Assembly (NCBI GenBank): GCA_030835125.1 | Contig: JAUQWM010000015.1 | Span: 117,388 to 181,387 of the forward strand | DNA from: Gemmatimonadaceae bacterium | GTDB taxonomy: Bacteria; Gemmatimonadota; Gemmatimonadetes; Gemmatimonadales; Gemmatimonadaceae | Direction of reading: 5' to 3' | DNA: 64,000 bases | Shown here: positions 46,373 through 54,904 of the stretch, in pieces | How the letters are laid out: every line of letters begins with the position of its first letter | Numbering within the stretch: the stretch's first letter is position 1 | The notes under the pieces: model-generated | Told to the model about the DNA's origin: nothing | Databases searched by the model: none | Seen by the model: only the letters and a program-made list of their open reading frames with translations | Position numbers and translations under genes: made by a program

Positions 46373-47673
46373 GGGCGTCGTGACTCGTGACGCGTGACCC
46401 GTGACTCGGCACTGCCGGTCAGGCCCCGCTGGGTCCGATCGGGAAAGCGCATCCGTGGACGGGCGTCCAGCAGGGTCTGGGGCGTCAGCATCGGCATGAC
46501 GCGTTCGGCGAAGTCCAGGAGGTCCACCACCGGGCTTCGCAGGAGGATCAGGGCCGGCGGTGTCTGTTCCACCACCAGCGCGAACAGGCGCACCGGTGCG
46601 TGCGGGACGTCGCCAAACCCGTCGCGATCCAGGTCGTAGCCCCGGTACCGGTCCCAGTAATTGCCGCTGAACGTGCTGAAGTTCTGCCGGGAGTTGGTGC
46701 CGACGTCGAACGAGTTGCCGGTGAACGTGTTGTCCGTGACCTGGTTCGCCTCGGAGTTGGCGAGGATCCGGAGTCCCCAGCCGTTCGACGCAAACGTGTT
46801 TCCCGTCACGAGGTTCCGGTTCGCCCCCTCGAGGTAGAGTCCCACCGTATTCTCGGCGAAGCTGTTCCCGCGGATCTCGCTGTCGGTGATGTCCTTGAGC
46901 AGGAGTCCGTACGCCGCGGCGCCCCAGTTGCGCTCGAACCGGTTGCCCTCCATGCGCACCCGCCGGGTGTACATCACCGCCACGCCGGACTCGTTCTCGC
47001 GGAACACGTTCGACGCATAGACGCAATCGTCGGAGAACATGAAGTGCAGGCCGTACCGCTGGTTGCTGGCGCTGGTGTTGTCGCGAACATGGCCCATCGT
47101 GACGAACTCGAAGTAGATCCCGTCGCGGTGGCCGCGCACGACGTTCCCGGTCACGGTGACGCTATCGCTCTGCCAGACATGGATCCCGTTCCCCCCCAGC
47201 GTCTGGCGCCCGGCATTGCCGAGCAAGTCGTTGTCCGCGACGACGCATTGCGTCACCCGCTGGAGATAGATCCCGAAGAACCCGTCGCGGACGGTGTTGC
47301 GCTCGACCCGACACCCCCGTGCCGCCCGCACGAGCAGCGCGGCCCGGTCCTCGACCTGGCTCATGCCCGTGTTGCGGAAGGTGAGGCCGCGGATGGTGAC
47401 GTCGTTCGCCTCGACCACCATGATGGCGTGCGTTCCCTCGCCATCGAGGACGGCACCGCTGTCGCCGCTGATGGTCACGCGGTGGCGCACCACGATGGTG
47501 GGTTCACGGTAGACCCCCTGCCTGACGACGATCCGGTCGCCATCCCTGGCCTGTGCCAGCGCCATGCCGACGGTCGGCAGTGCACCGCCCGGGTTCACGA
47601 CCAGTTCGCGAGTCCCCTGGGCGGTCGACGGGCGCGCGACGACCAGGAGGGCAAGCAGCACCGCCCTCGTCAT
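46369..47673 (-). CDS. nosD: NosD periplasmic copper-delivery protein (right-handed beta-helix)
   Basis: 434 residues. Signal peptide 1-18 (MTRAVLLALLVVARPSTA). From about residue 30 to 350 there are many N-x-F/I-x-x-N repeats of the CASH/beta-helix type, such as GNAGRQTLGGNGIHV, GYGLHFMFSDDCVYASN and NRNLVTGNTFASNGWGLRI. NosD takes part in CuZ maturation. The C-terminus about 420-434 (SRVTRHESRRP) is encoded by a GAGTCAC heptad array, an unusual tail. Overlaps nosL and nosF by 4 bp. Confidence 0.95.
   Translation of the reverse strand: MTRAVLLALLVVARPSTAQGTRELVVNPGGALPTVGMALAQARDGDRIVVRQGVYREPTIVVRHRVTISGDSGAVLDGEGTHAIMVVEANDVTIRGLTFRNTGMSQVEDRAALLVRAARGCRVERNTVRDGFFGIYLQRVTQCVVADNDLLGNAGRQTLGGNGIHVWQSDSVTVTGNVVRGHRDGIYFEFVTMGHVRDNTSASNQRYGLHFMFSDDCVYASNVFRENESGVAVMYTRRVRMEGNRFERNWGAAAYGLLLKDITDSEIRGNSFAENTVGLYLEGANRNLVTGNTFASNGWGLRILANSEANQVTDNTFTGNSFDVGTNSRQNFSTFSGNYWDRYRGYDLDRDGFGDVPHAPVRLFALVVEQTPPALILLRSPVVDLLDFAERVMPMLTPQTLLDARPRMRFPDRTQRGLTGSAESRVTRHESRRP
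46380..46407. repeat. GTGACTC-type heptads inside the 3' end of nosD
   Basis: GTGACTC, GTGACGC, GTGACCC, GTGACTC on the + strand (sense GAGTCAC, GGGTCAC, GCGTCAC, GAGTCAC). They code for the last residues of NosD. The family also adds HESRV-like peptides to two other proteins. Confidence 0.85.
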
Positions 47674-48155
47674 CGGGTGGATCCGTGACCCGCTGCGGTG
47701 TCCGCGGAGGTCGCGCCAGGCTCCAGGCCGCGAACGCGCATCAGTTCGAGCACGTCCGGCCAGCGGAGGAGGCGGCCGCCGCGCAGGTTGGTCTGGGCAT
47801 CGCCCGGCGTGCCGAACGCGACCAGCGAGCGCCCCATCGGGCTGTTCAGCCCGCCGGACACGAACGTGGCGCTATCGACCGGGACCAGGGTGCGCGTGGT
47901 GAAGTCGCTCACCCACACGCCCTTCACGTCGCTGCGGGTGGCGTCGAGGTAATACGAGGCGAGGCACTCGATCGCGTCGAAGGTGTGAATGCGCCCGGTC
48001 GCCAACTGGATCTCGCCACCGAACCTCACATCGCTGATCGTCATGCGGCAGTACTCGCAGGCGTCGGTGCCGGCCACAAGCGGTCGTGGCGCGGCCTGGC
48101 AGCCAGACCAGAGCAGCGCGGAAGACAGCACGACCACCCATCCGGCAACCCGCAT
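47670..48155 (-). CDS. nosL: NosL copper chaperone lipoprotein
   Basis: 161 residues. Lipobox LLWSGC with Cys19. The Cu(I)-binding motif CEYCRM (Cys33, Cys36, Met38) is the NosL hallmark, and GEIQLATGRIHTFDAIECLASYY matches the family. It supplies Cu(I) to apo-NosZ. ATG 48155 is used; an earlier Met belongs to out-of-family sequence. Stop overlaps nosD by 4 bp and the start lies 1 bp after the nosB-like stop. Confidence 0.94.
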   Translation of the reverse strand: MRVAGWVVVLSSALLWSGCQAAPRPLVAGTDACEYCRMTISDVRFGGEIQLATGRIHTFDAIECLASYYLDATRSDVKGVWVSDFTTRTLVPVDSATFVSGGLNSPMGRSLVAFGTPGDAQTNLRGGRLLRWPDVLELMRVRGLEPGATSADTAAGHGSTR

Positions 48156-48156
48156 C

Positions 48157-48783
48157 TCAGAGGACCACGGCCGGGCGAGGGGTGCCGTGCACCTTGCCGT
48201 GCACGGGCACGACATAGCGCCAGTCGATGACGATCGCGAGCACGCCCAGCGCCAGCGCGGCCATCAGCGCATACCCGCCCGTGGCGGGCAGCGACGTCGC
48301 GCGGAAGTTGAGGAGCTGCTTCGAGCCGATGAGCGGTGGCTGGTAGTTCATCCCCGGGATCTTGATGATCGCGTTCTCCTGGTCGAGGTCGTGGCCGTAG
48401 TCGTACTCCCACCGGTAGAAATCCACCAGCCCCACGACCGACACGACCAGGAACAACGCCACCCAGCCGCGCACCATCCAGCGCCGACCGAGCGCGACCG
48501 TCGCCAGTCCCAGCGCCATCAGCCCGGCGACGATCCACGGCATGATGCGGAGCTCCGGGATCGACGACGGTTCGATCCGCTTCATGCCGATGTAGTGATT
48601 CAGGTTGTTGATGTTCTCGAGGTCATTGGGCTTGAGCCCGGTCACGTTGTCCAGCTGGATCAGCATGCCCAGTCCCTCCGGGTACTGCGGCGCCTGGAGG
48701 TACACGGCCCAGAGAGGAAACACAAACGCCAGCGCGAGCAGGAGGCTCGCGATGGTCATCAGGATGCGGGCGCGGGTGGACAT
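48157..48783 (-). CDS. NosB-like membrane protein of the clade II nos locus
   Basis: 208 residues with four membrane helices (about 5-27, 80-99, 104-125 and 174-196) and a soluble loop (28-78) with YPEGLGMLIQLDNVTGLKPNDLENINNLNHYIGM. Clade II (atypical) nosZ loci carry a conserved membrane protein, NosB, immediately after nosZ; position and topology fit. I name it NosB-like rather than nosB because the family is not defined by a motif I can check. Its role is unknown. ATG 48783 is followed upstream by GCGAGTT heptads five bases away. Confidence 0.75.
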   Translation of the reverse strand: MSTRARILMTIASLLLALAFVFPLWAVYLQAPQYPEGLGMLIQLDNVTGLKPNDLENINNLNHYIGMKRIEPSSIPELRIMPWIVAGLMALGLATVALGRRWMVRGWVALFLVVSVVGLVDFYRWEYDYGHDLDQENAIIKIPGMNYQPPLIGSKQLLNFRATSLPATGGYALMAALALGVLAIVIDWRYVVPVHGKVHGTPRPAVVL

Positions 48784-48788
48784 GGGAT

Positions 48789-48809
48789 GCGAGTTGCGAG
48801 TTGGTGGGA
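48789..48809. repeat. GCGAGTT heptads before the nosB-like start
   Basis: GCGAGTT, GCGAGTT, GGTGGGA on the + strand. In the sense direction they read AACTCGC, ending five bases from the ATG. Confidence 0.6.
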
Positions 48810-48874
48810 AGTGAGCTGCGGGATCGGGTGGCGGGCGCGGCCCGGAGGCCGGCACCCGCGCACCCGTCACCCCG

Positions 48875-50854
48875 TTACTGCGCCGGCTTGCCCACCGACC
48901 ACTTGATCGGCGTCGAGCTGCCGGCCGGGCTGACCCGCACGTACCCCTGCATCTCCTGGTGCAGCGCGGAGCAGAAGTCGGTGCAGTAGAACGGATACAC
49001 CCCGGGGAACTTCGCCACCCACTTCAGCGTCCGGGTCTCGCCGGGCATGATGAGCAGTTCGGTGTCGAGGGTCGAGCCGATCGCGGCAAAGCCATGGGGG
49101 ACGTCCCAGTCCTGCTCCAGGTTCGTGACGTGGAAGAGCACCGTATCACCCACCTGCACGCCCTCGATGTTGTCCGGGGCGAAATGGCTGCGGATCGCCG
49201 TCATCTTCACGTGCACCGTCTTGCCGGCGCGCGAGACACTGGTCTCCGTTTCCGCCCGCGCGACCTGCGGATGGTGGTTGTCGGCCAGCTTGAAGAACTT
49301 GACCTGCTTGTCCTTGATCAGGTTCGCGTCGATGGCCTGCGCGTAGTGCGGCTCGCCGATCATCGGGAAGTCGAGCAGGAGCTTCATCTTGTCGCCCGTG
49401 ATGTCGATCAGCTGGCCGGCCTGCGTCAGCTCGGGACCCGTGGGCAGGTAGCGGTCCTTCGTGATCTTGTTGAGCGCGATCACGTACTTGCCGTACGGCT
49501 TGCGCGTGTCGCCGCCCGGAATCATCAGGTGGCCGATGGAATAGTACGTCGGGATGCGGTCCACCACCTGGCACCCCGGGAGCGTGTACTTCACGATCTC
49601 CGACGAGATGAAGACCGACGTGTAGGCGTTGCCGTTCCCGTCGAACTCGGTGTGCAGGGGGCCCAGGCCGGGGTTCTGGATCTCGCAGAAGTTGATGGCT
49701 TCGTACTTGAAGATCTGGATGCCGTCCTTCTCGCCGTCGAACGCCTTGTCCTCGATCGCCTTCATCATCTTCGAGAACGCGTGCACCGGGATCACCGTCG
49801 CCAGCTTGCCGCCCGCGACGAGGAACTCACCCGTCGGGTCGACGTCGATGCCGTGCGGTGACTTCGGCGTCGGCAGGTAGTACACCGACCCGGGGCAGTC
49901 GGCCGGCTTGATCATCTTCACGCCGGTGATCGTCTCGGAGCGCGCCGTCTGCGTGCGCTCGTCGTACAGCGTGTGCATGTACTCGCTGGGCCAGGTCTCG
50001 GCCTTGCCGGCGGCGACGCACTGCTCGACCATCTTGAAGTTGATGGCCGCCACGACGTCCTTGTCGTTGCGGGACGCCTCGACCTCGAGCTTTGTGTACG
50101 CCTGCTCGCTGTTGTACGAGGAGAAGAAGACCCAGTCGCCCGAGGGCCCCTTGCCGGGCCGCGCCAGGTCGTAGTCGTACCCGGGCATCAGCACCTGGAA
50201 CGCCACCGCCATCTTGCCGGCCTCGTTGGCCTTGATGAAGCTGATCGCGCCCTTGAACTGGTCCAGGTAGTCCGCGATCGGCATGTCCTTCTGCGGGATC
50301 GGGACGCTGAAGCGCGTGCCGGCCACCGCGTACTCCGTGTTCTGCGTGACGTACGGCGAGGAGTGGTTGCCGGCCGAGTTGGGGATCTGCACGATCTCCG
50401 CCGTCATCATCGTCGTCAGGTCGATGCGGGCGATGCGCGGCGTGTTGTTGCCGTTGATGAAGATCCACCGGCCGTCGTGCTCCCCGTTGGTCATCGAGAG
50501 CGACGGATGGTGGGCGTCATCCCACGGCACGTGGCCGAAGGTCGTGTTGAGCATCTCCTTCGTCTCGGCGTTGTAGCCGTAGCCGTTCTCCGGGTTCTGC
50601 GCGAAGACGGGGATGACCTTCAGGAGGCGCCCCGACGGCAACCCGTAGACGGCGAGCTGGCCGCTGAAGCCGCCCGACATGAAGGCGTAGTACTCGTCGT
50701 AGGAGCCTGGGGCGACGTACACCCGGGAGGCGGCGTCCGCGGCGGTGCCGATCCCGGCATTCGGCGTCGTCGGCGCGCACGCGTGAAAGAGCACCGTGCC
50801 CATGACCGCCGCGACAGCGGTGCTGAGGACGGCGGTCCGGCGTGAGAGCGACAT
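48875..50854 (-). CDS. nosZ: Nitrous oxide reductase, clade II type
   Basis: 659 residues. NosZ reduces N2O to N2 in the periplasm. The CuZ region is WDDAHHPSLSMTNGEHDGRW (His115 and His116), and the CuA site is CTDFCSALHQEM (Cys624, Cys628, His632, Met635). The lack of a canonical long Tat peptide, the adjacent nosB-like gene and the absence of nosR point to clade II. The N-terminus MSLSRRTAVL has a twin arginine but is short, and HAC at Cys26 could be a lipidation site. ATG 50854 fits the family length; the frame stays open further upstream into non-homologous sequence. Confidence 0.96.
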   Translation of the reverse strand: MSLSRRTAVLSTAVAAVMGTVLFHACAPTTPNAGIGTAADAASRVYVAPGSYDEYYAFMSGGFSGQLAVYGLPSGRLLKVIPVFAQNPENGYGYNAETKEMLNTTFGHVPWDDAHHPSLSMTNGEHDGRWIFINGNNTPRIARIDLTTMMTAEIVQIPNSAGNHSSPYVTQNTEYAVAGTRFSVPIPQKDMPIADYLDQFKGAISFIKANEAGKMAVAFQVLMPGYDYDLARPGKGPSGDWVFFSSYNSEQAYTKLEVEASRNDKDVVAAINFKMVEQCVAAGKAETWPSEYMHTLYDERTQTARSETITGVKMIKPADCPGSVYYLPTPKSPHGIDVDPTGEFLVAGGKLATVIPVHAFSKMMKAIEDKAFDGEKDGIQIFKYEAINFCEIQNPGLGPLHTEFDGNGNAYTSVFISSEIVKYTLPGCQVVDRIPTYYSIGHLMIPGGDTRKPYGKYVIALNKITKDRYLPTGPELTQAGQLIDITGDKMKLLLDFPMIGEPHYAQAIDANLIKDKQVKFFKLADNHHPQVARAETETSVSRAGKTVHVKMTAIRSHFAPDNIEGVQVGDTVLFHVTNLEQDWDVPHGFAAIGSTLDTELLIMPGETRTLKWVAKFPGVYPFYCTDFCSALHQEMQGYVRVSPAGSSTPIKWSVGKPAQ

Positions 50855-51086
50855 GGGGCGTGTTCCTCGGAGAAGGTCGTGGGGGTGTGGTCGATCCGCG
50901 GGTGCAGATCGATGCCAGATAGCTTCGCCCGGTTTGCAGCTTTTGAGAGCCGGGGGAAAACCGCAGGCCGCGTACTGGGAACCCGCGCCCAGTGGTGGGT
51001 GAATCCCCGACGGCGTCCCCTGCCGGCGAAAACCTTCTTTGGAGTGCAGCGTTTCCAGCGGCTCCCGCCGGGACGCATCGCACCAG
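50855..51086. promoter_or_regulatory. Divergent regulatory region between nosZ and the Rrf2 regulator
   Basis: 232 bp between divergent starts. Two inverted repeats are visible: TCGATC (50891-50896) with GATCGA (50907-50912), and CGGTTT (50930-50935) with AAACCG (50958-50963). Either could be an operator for the Rrf2 protein. No FNR-type TTGAT-N4-ATCAA site was found. Promoter boxes were not clear. Confidence 0.45.
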
Positions 51087-51500
51087 ATGAAACTCACTCG
51101 CTTCACCGACAACGCCTTACGCTGCCTCATCTACCTCGGGCAGAATCCCGGCCGGGTGGTCACGGTGGGAGAGGTGTCGCGTCGGATGCTGATGTCCGAG
51201 GACCACCTCCTGAAGGTCGTCCGGCGACTCGTCGAGCTCGGACTTGTGCGAACGGTGCGCGGGCGGCGGGGCGGTGTGCAACTCCTGCGGTCGGCGGAAG
51301 ACATCGTCATCGCCGACGTGGTGCGCGCGACCGAAGACAACCTGGCGATCGTCCCATGCTTCAGTCCGGGAGACAACTGCCCCCTCTCGCCGACCTGCGA
51401 ACTGGCGGGCGCCTTCGAAAAGGCGTTAGCGGCGTTCTTTGGAGTCCTCGAGAAGCAGACCCTGGCGGACCTGCTCAAGCCGGAGTTGAGCCGCGGCTGA
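51087..51500 (+). CDS. Rrf2-family iron-sulfur regulator (NsrR-like)
   Basis: 137 residues. A winged helix-turn-helix opens the protein (MKLTRFTDNALRCLIYLG, VTVGEVSRRMLMSEDHLLKVVRRLVELGLVRTVRGRRGGVQL). Three cysteines follow at 91, 98 and 104 (CFSPGDNCPLSPTC), spaced C-x6-C-x5-C, a cluster-binding arrangement close to NsrR and IscR. It is divergent from nosZ, so it probably represses or tunes the nos operon in response to NO or cluster state. Whether it senses NO is not shown by sequence. Confidence 0.9.
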   Translation: MKLTRFTDNALRCLIYLGQNPGRVVTVGEVSRRMLMSEDHLLKVVRRLVELGLVRTVRGRRGGVQLLRSAEDIVIADVVRATEDNLAIVPCFSPGDNCPLSPTCELAGAFEKALAAFFGVLEKQTLADLLKPELSRG

Positions 51501-51530
51501 GGGCGCAGGGATGCGTCGCGGGCCATCACC

Positions 51531-51558
51531 GCAACTCGCAACTCTCAACTCGCCACTC
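51531..51558. repeat. GCAACTC heptad array between convergent genes
   Basis: GCAACTC, GCAACTC, TCAACTC, GCCACTC. It lies between the Rrf2 stop and the stop of the secreted protein gene; in that gene's sense direction it is the G-rich GAGTTGC family. Confidence 0.8.
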
Positions 51559-51559
51559 C

Positions 51560-52561
51560 CTACTGGTACTGGATGTACACCGGCCTGGGAAACAGGGCGA
51601 GCACGTCGGACGGCTTCATCAGCGGGTGGCCCCGCTTCGTGTCGTTCTTGTAGAACAGCTTGAAGCCGGTGAACTGCACCGGCTCGGCGTACACGTACGC
51701 CTGGTAGGAGTCCTTCTTCATCCACGGCGGACCCCAGCCGTCCATGTGGATCACCACCTGCACCCGCGGGTCGAGCTTGATGCGACCGGCATTGGTGAGC
51801 ATCGGCCGCGTGAAGCGATGGATGACCAGCACCTTGGGCGGCAGGTTGTGCTTCTCGACCAGGTCGGCGAGGTAGTCGATCGCGTAGTTCACGTCGGCCG
51901 CGTCGTACGTCCCGATGCGCTTGCCCGGCAGGCCGCCGCGCTTCATCGAGAACTCCGGGTCGATCGCCAGGTGCACGTCGGGACGCGACAGGAACTGCTC
52001 CAGCCGCGGCACCTCGGCCTTCAGTGTGCTCTTCGCCACCTGGATGTCGAGGAACATGATCGCCTTGTGCTTCTGCGCCCAGCCGTAGACCCGCTCGACG
52101 AGCGAATCCGACATGCGGGCGCGATACATCCCGTCCCGGCCGGCGCTTCCCTGCGCGACCACCGTGATCAGGTGGAGCGCCGGGACCACCGGCGTCACGC
52201 TGTCGGCGCGCTCCCAGGCACGCACCTCGCGATCCAGCTTCTTCAGCATCTCGTCAGGCGGCAACTCGCCCAGGATGCCCATGCGCTTCGAGAGCGGATT
52301 GCCGTAGTAGGCGACGATCCGCTTGTGCGGCAGGATGGCGCCCGGGAGGGGAGTCGGGCCCTTGACCGGCCAGACGGGCTTCGGCTTCGCCGGCGCCTTC
52401 GCGGCCGGGGTGGCAGATCCCTTCGGCTTCGCGGTCGCGCTGTCCGGCGGCGCCTTGGCTGACCCCTGCGAAAACGCCTCGACCGGGGCGAAAAGGCACG
52501 CGGCGAGGAGGGCCAGCGCGGCAGGCTGGATGGAACGCCTGGGGCAACACGGTGACGGCAT
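51560..52561 (-). CDS. Conserved secreted protein, possible TIM-barrel, function unknown
   Basis: 333 residues. Signal peptide 1-31 (ending EAFSQ). Low-complexity Lys/Pro/Ala linker at 35-70. The rest alternates strands and helices: HKRIVAYYGNPLSKRMGILGELPP, PALHLITVVAQG, AIMFLDIQVAKST, VHLAIDPEFSM, KVLVIHRF and RVQVVIHMDGWG, which would suit a TIM barrel with acidic residues at strand ends (DIQ, DPEF, HMDG). No family is recognised for certain. It could be a glycoside hydrolase-like enzyme; that is speculation. It is convergent with the Rrf2 gene and divergent from the S41 gene. Confidence 0.75.
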   Translation of the reverse strand: MPSPCCPRRSIQPAALALLAACLFAPVEAFSQGSAKAPPDSATAKPKGSATPAAKAPAKPKPVWPVKGPTPLPGAILPHKRIVAYYGNPLSKRMGILGELPPDEMLKKLDREVRAWERADSVTPVVPALHLITVVAQGSAGRDGMYRARMSDSLVERVYGWAQKHKAIMFLDIQVAKSTLKAEVPRLEQFLSRPDVHLAIDPEFSMKRGGLPGKRIGTYDAADVNYAIDYLADLVEKHNLPPKVLVIHRFTRPMLTNAGRIKLDPRVQVVIHMDGWGPPWMKKDSYQAYVYAEPVQFTGFKLFYKNDTKRGHPLMKPSDVLALFPRPVYIQYQ

Positions 52562-52725
52562 GGGGGAGCGTAACCAGTGGCAGTGTATCAAGGCAAGCGA
52601 TCTGCACCGTGAACCATCGGGCTATCTACTTGCCCCGGACTCACTTGGGAACATTCCAGCCGCCGGGAGTGCCCAGGGCCCCAGTGTAGCTTGACCTGAG
52701 GCACTCCAGATTCGTCCTGTTACCG
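52562..52725. promoter_or_regulatory. Divergent promoter region, secreted protein / S41 protease
   Basis: 164 bp between divergent starts. A TTGACC lies near 52692 upstream of the S41 gene, but no convincing -10 element was found at the right distance. Nothing else is recognised. Confidence 0.3.
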
Positions 52726-54072
52726 ATGTCCACCCTCCCCAGACGATTCAGCCTCGCCCTCGGCGCAGTCCTGTTCGGAACCGCGCTGCCCGTCGCCGCG
52801 CAGGCCACCGGCCGGTTCGATCGCGCGGTCGAACTGGCGTCGTTCGATACGGCCTGGGTCCGGGTACGTGACAGCTACTACGACGCCACCATGCGCGGCC
52901 TCAACTGGCTCGCGCTCCGGGACTCCCTGCGGCCCCGCGTCGAAGGTGCAACGTCTCGCGAGGACACGCGGGCCGCGATCTCGACGCTCCTCTCACGACT
53001 TGGGGAGTCGCACTTTGGCGTGCTGCCGGGCGACGCCATGGACGCCGGCGCCGCCGTCACGTCGAGCGTTGCGGGCGACCCGGGCATCGAGGTGCGGTTC
53101 CTCGACTCGGCGCTCGTCATCACACGGGTGGAACGCGACACGCCCGCCGGCGCGATGGGAATCCAGCCGGGCTGGGTGGTCGAGGAGATCGACACCCTGC
53201 GCGTCATCGATGCCCTCCGGGCGACCTCGCGCATCGGCGGATCGGCACGGCGCTTCGCGCTCGTCAGGCTCACGCTCAACCTCAACGGCCGCCTCGGCGG
53301 GCCCGCCGGTGGCACGATCCGGCTGGTCGTGCGCGACGGCCGGGACGTGCGCCGTGAACTGCGCGTGCCACTGAGGGAAACCCCGGGCCAGGTGGTCGAG
53401 TACGGCGCGCTCCCGCCGATGCACGTCCGCTTCGAGGAGTCCCGCCTGACGAGTCATGCCGGGTGCGTGGGCGTGATCCGGTTCAACATGTTCATGACGC
53501 CCGTGATGCCACGGTTCGAGGACGCCATGGCGGGCATGCACCCCTGCGCCGGTGTCATCCTCGACCTCCGCGGGAACCTCGGCGGCCTCGGCGCGATGAT
53601 CATGGGCATGTCGGGGCACTTCTTCACCGCGGCCGAGACGCTGGGCACGATGCGCCTGCGCGAGGCGACGATGCGGTATGTCGCCAACCCGGTGCGGGTA
53701 TCGCGTGCCGGGCGCCCGTTGCAGCCCTTCGAGGGTCGCGTGGCGATCGTCGTGGACGAGCTGTCGGCAAGCACCACCGAAATCCTCGCCGCCGCCTTCC
53801 AGCGACTCGGGCGCGCCCGGGTCTTCGGCGTGCAGTCCGCCGGCCAGGCGCTTCCTGCCATGCTGACGCGCCTCCCGAACGGAGACCGGCTGATGTACGT
53901 CATCGCCGATTTCGCGGGGCCTGGCGGTGCGCGGATCGAGGGAGAGGGGGTCATCCCCGATGAGCCAGTGGCGCGGTCCCGGAGGTCGCTGCTCTCGGGG
54001 CGCGACGAGGCCCTCGAGGCCGCCCTGCGCTGGATCGGGTCCTCCGGCCGTCCGGCCGGTGGGCTGAGGTAG
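52726..54072 (+). CDS. S41-family (C-terminal processing) peptidase with altered lysine position
   Basis: 448 residues. Signal peptide 1-26. A TSPc N-terminal helical part, a PDZ-like region (about 120-170, VITRVERDTPAGAMGIQPGWVVEEID), and the S41 core beginning with CVGVIRFNMF and VILDLRGNLGG. The nucleophile is in ELSASTTEIL, most likely Ser349. The usual catalytic lysine in FGxxTxGKG is replaced by FGVQSAGQAL, with Gln at that position. The protein is probably secreted or periplasmic. Activity is therefore uncertain; tricorn-type relatives use other residues. Confidence 0.85.
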   Translation: MSTLPRRFSLALGAVLFGTALPVAAQATGRFDRAVELASFDTAWVRVRDSYYDATMRGLNWLALRDSLRPRVEGATSREDTRAAISTLLSRLGESHFGVLPGDAMDAGAAVTSSVAGDPGIEVRFLDSALVITRVERDTPAGAMGIQPGWVVEEIDTLRVIDALRATSRIGGSARRFALVRLTLNLNGRLGGPAGGTIRLVVRDGRDVRRELRVPLRETPGQVVEYGALPPMHVRFEESRLTSHAGCVGVIRFNMFMTPVMPRFEDAMAGMHPCAGVILDLRGNLGGLGAMIMGMSGHFFTAAETLGTMRLREATMRYVANPVRVSRAGRPLQPFEGRVAIVVDELSASTTEILAAAFQRLGRARVFGVQSAGQALPAMLTRLPNGDRLMYVIADFAGPGGARIEGEGVIPDEPVARSRRSLLSGRDEALEAALRWIGSSGRPAGGLR

Positions 54073-54148
54073 ATTTCGACGGCACACCGGCCGTCCTGTG
54101 GGTATTCACTGCGCGCACGGTCGCGCCCTCTTTCACGCGGAGTTTCAC

Positions 54149-54904
54149 ATGAACGTCTTCGTCCGGCGCCTCGGGTTGGCCGCCGTTGCCCTCTCGGTCG
54201 CCACGGCTGCTGCCGGTGCGCAGGCGCTGCCTGACGCCAAGGGCCTGATCCAGAAGTACGCCAAGTCCGTCGGTGGCGATGCGTGGAAGGCGCACACGTC
54301 CGCGCGCATGAAGGCCACGATGGAGGTTCCCGCGGCCGGCATGCGCGCGAACATCGAGGCAGTCAATCACTTCGCCAGCAAGACGTACATGATGAAGACC
54401 GAGATCCCGGGCATGGGCGAGCTGCAGGCCGGCTTCGACGGCACGACGGCCTGGTCCAAGGACCCCATGACGGGTGCACGCCTCCTGGCCGGCGCCGAGG
54501 GCGAGTCCGCGGCCGAAGAGGCCGATCCGGAAGCCGCACTCCGGATGTCGCCGAACATCGTGAGCTCGGAAACGGTCGAGAAGACGAACATGAACAACAC
54601 GGATTGCTACAAGGTGAAGCACACCTGGAAGTCCGGCCGGGTGACGCACGACTGCTTCGGCGTGTCCGACGGCCTGATCGTGGCCTCGATCGTGAAGCAG
54701 ACGAGCCAGATGGGCGAGCTGGAAGTGACGCAGCTCCTGAGCGACTACAAGGATTTCGGAGGCGTGAAGCGCGCCACCGTGACCACCGTGCAGATGATGG
54801 GGCAGGAGATCAAGACGACGGTCACGTCGTGGGAGTGGGACACGGTGAAGCCCGAGGAACTCGAGCCGCCCGCGGACATCAAGGCGCTGCTCAAGAAGGG
54901 ATAG
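54149..54904 (+). CDS. Secreted LolA-like / outer-membrane lipoprotein-sorting-like protein
   Basis: 251 residues. Signal peptide 1-25 (ending AGAQA). The mature part (LIQKYAKSVGGDAWKAHTSARMKATMEVP, then GTTAWSKDPMTG and KVKHTWKSGRVTHDCFG) matches the half-barrel arrangement of LolA-like secreted proteins, common near outer-membrane genes in this kind of genome. The lipid-binding role is inferred only. It is followed by facing GGCATCA heptad arrays. Confidence 0.7.
   Translation: MNVFVRRLGLAAVALSVATAAAGAQALPDAKGLIQKYAKSVGGDAWKAHTSARMKATMEVPAAGMRANIEAVNHFASKTYMMKTEIPGMGELQAGFDGTTAWSKDPMTGARLLAGAEGESAAEEADPEAALRMSPNIVSSETVEKTNMNNTDCYKVKHTWKSGRVTHDCFGVSDGLIVASIVKQTSQMGELEVTQLLSDYKDFGGVKRATVTTVQMMGQEIKTTVTSWEWDTVKPEELEPPADIKALLKKG

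Noticed and set aside
50855..51086. FNR/NNR-type anaerobic box upstream of nosZ
   Set aside because: No TTGAT-N4-ATCAA palindrome was found; only other inverted repeats are present.
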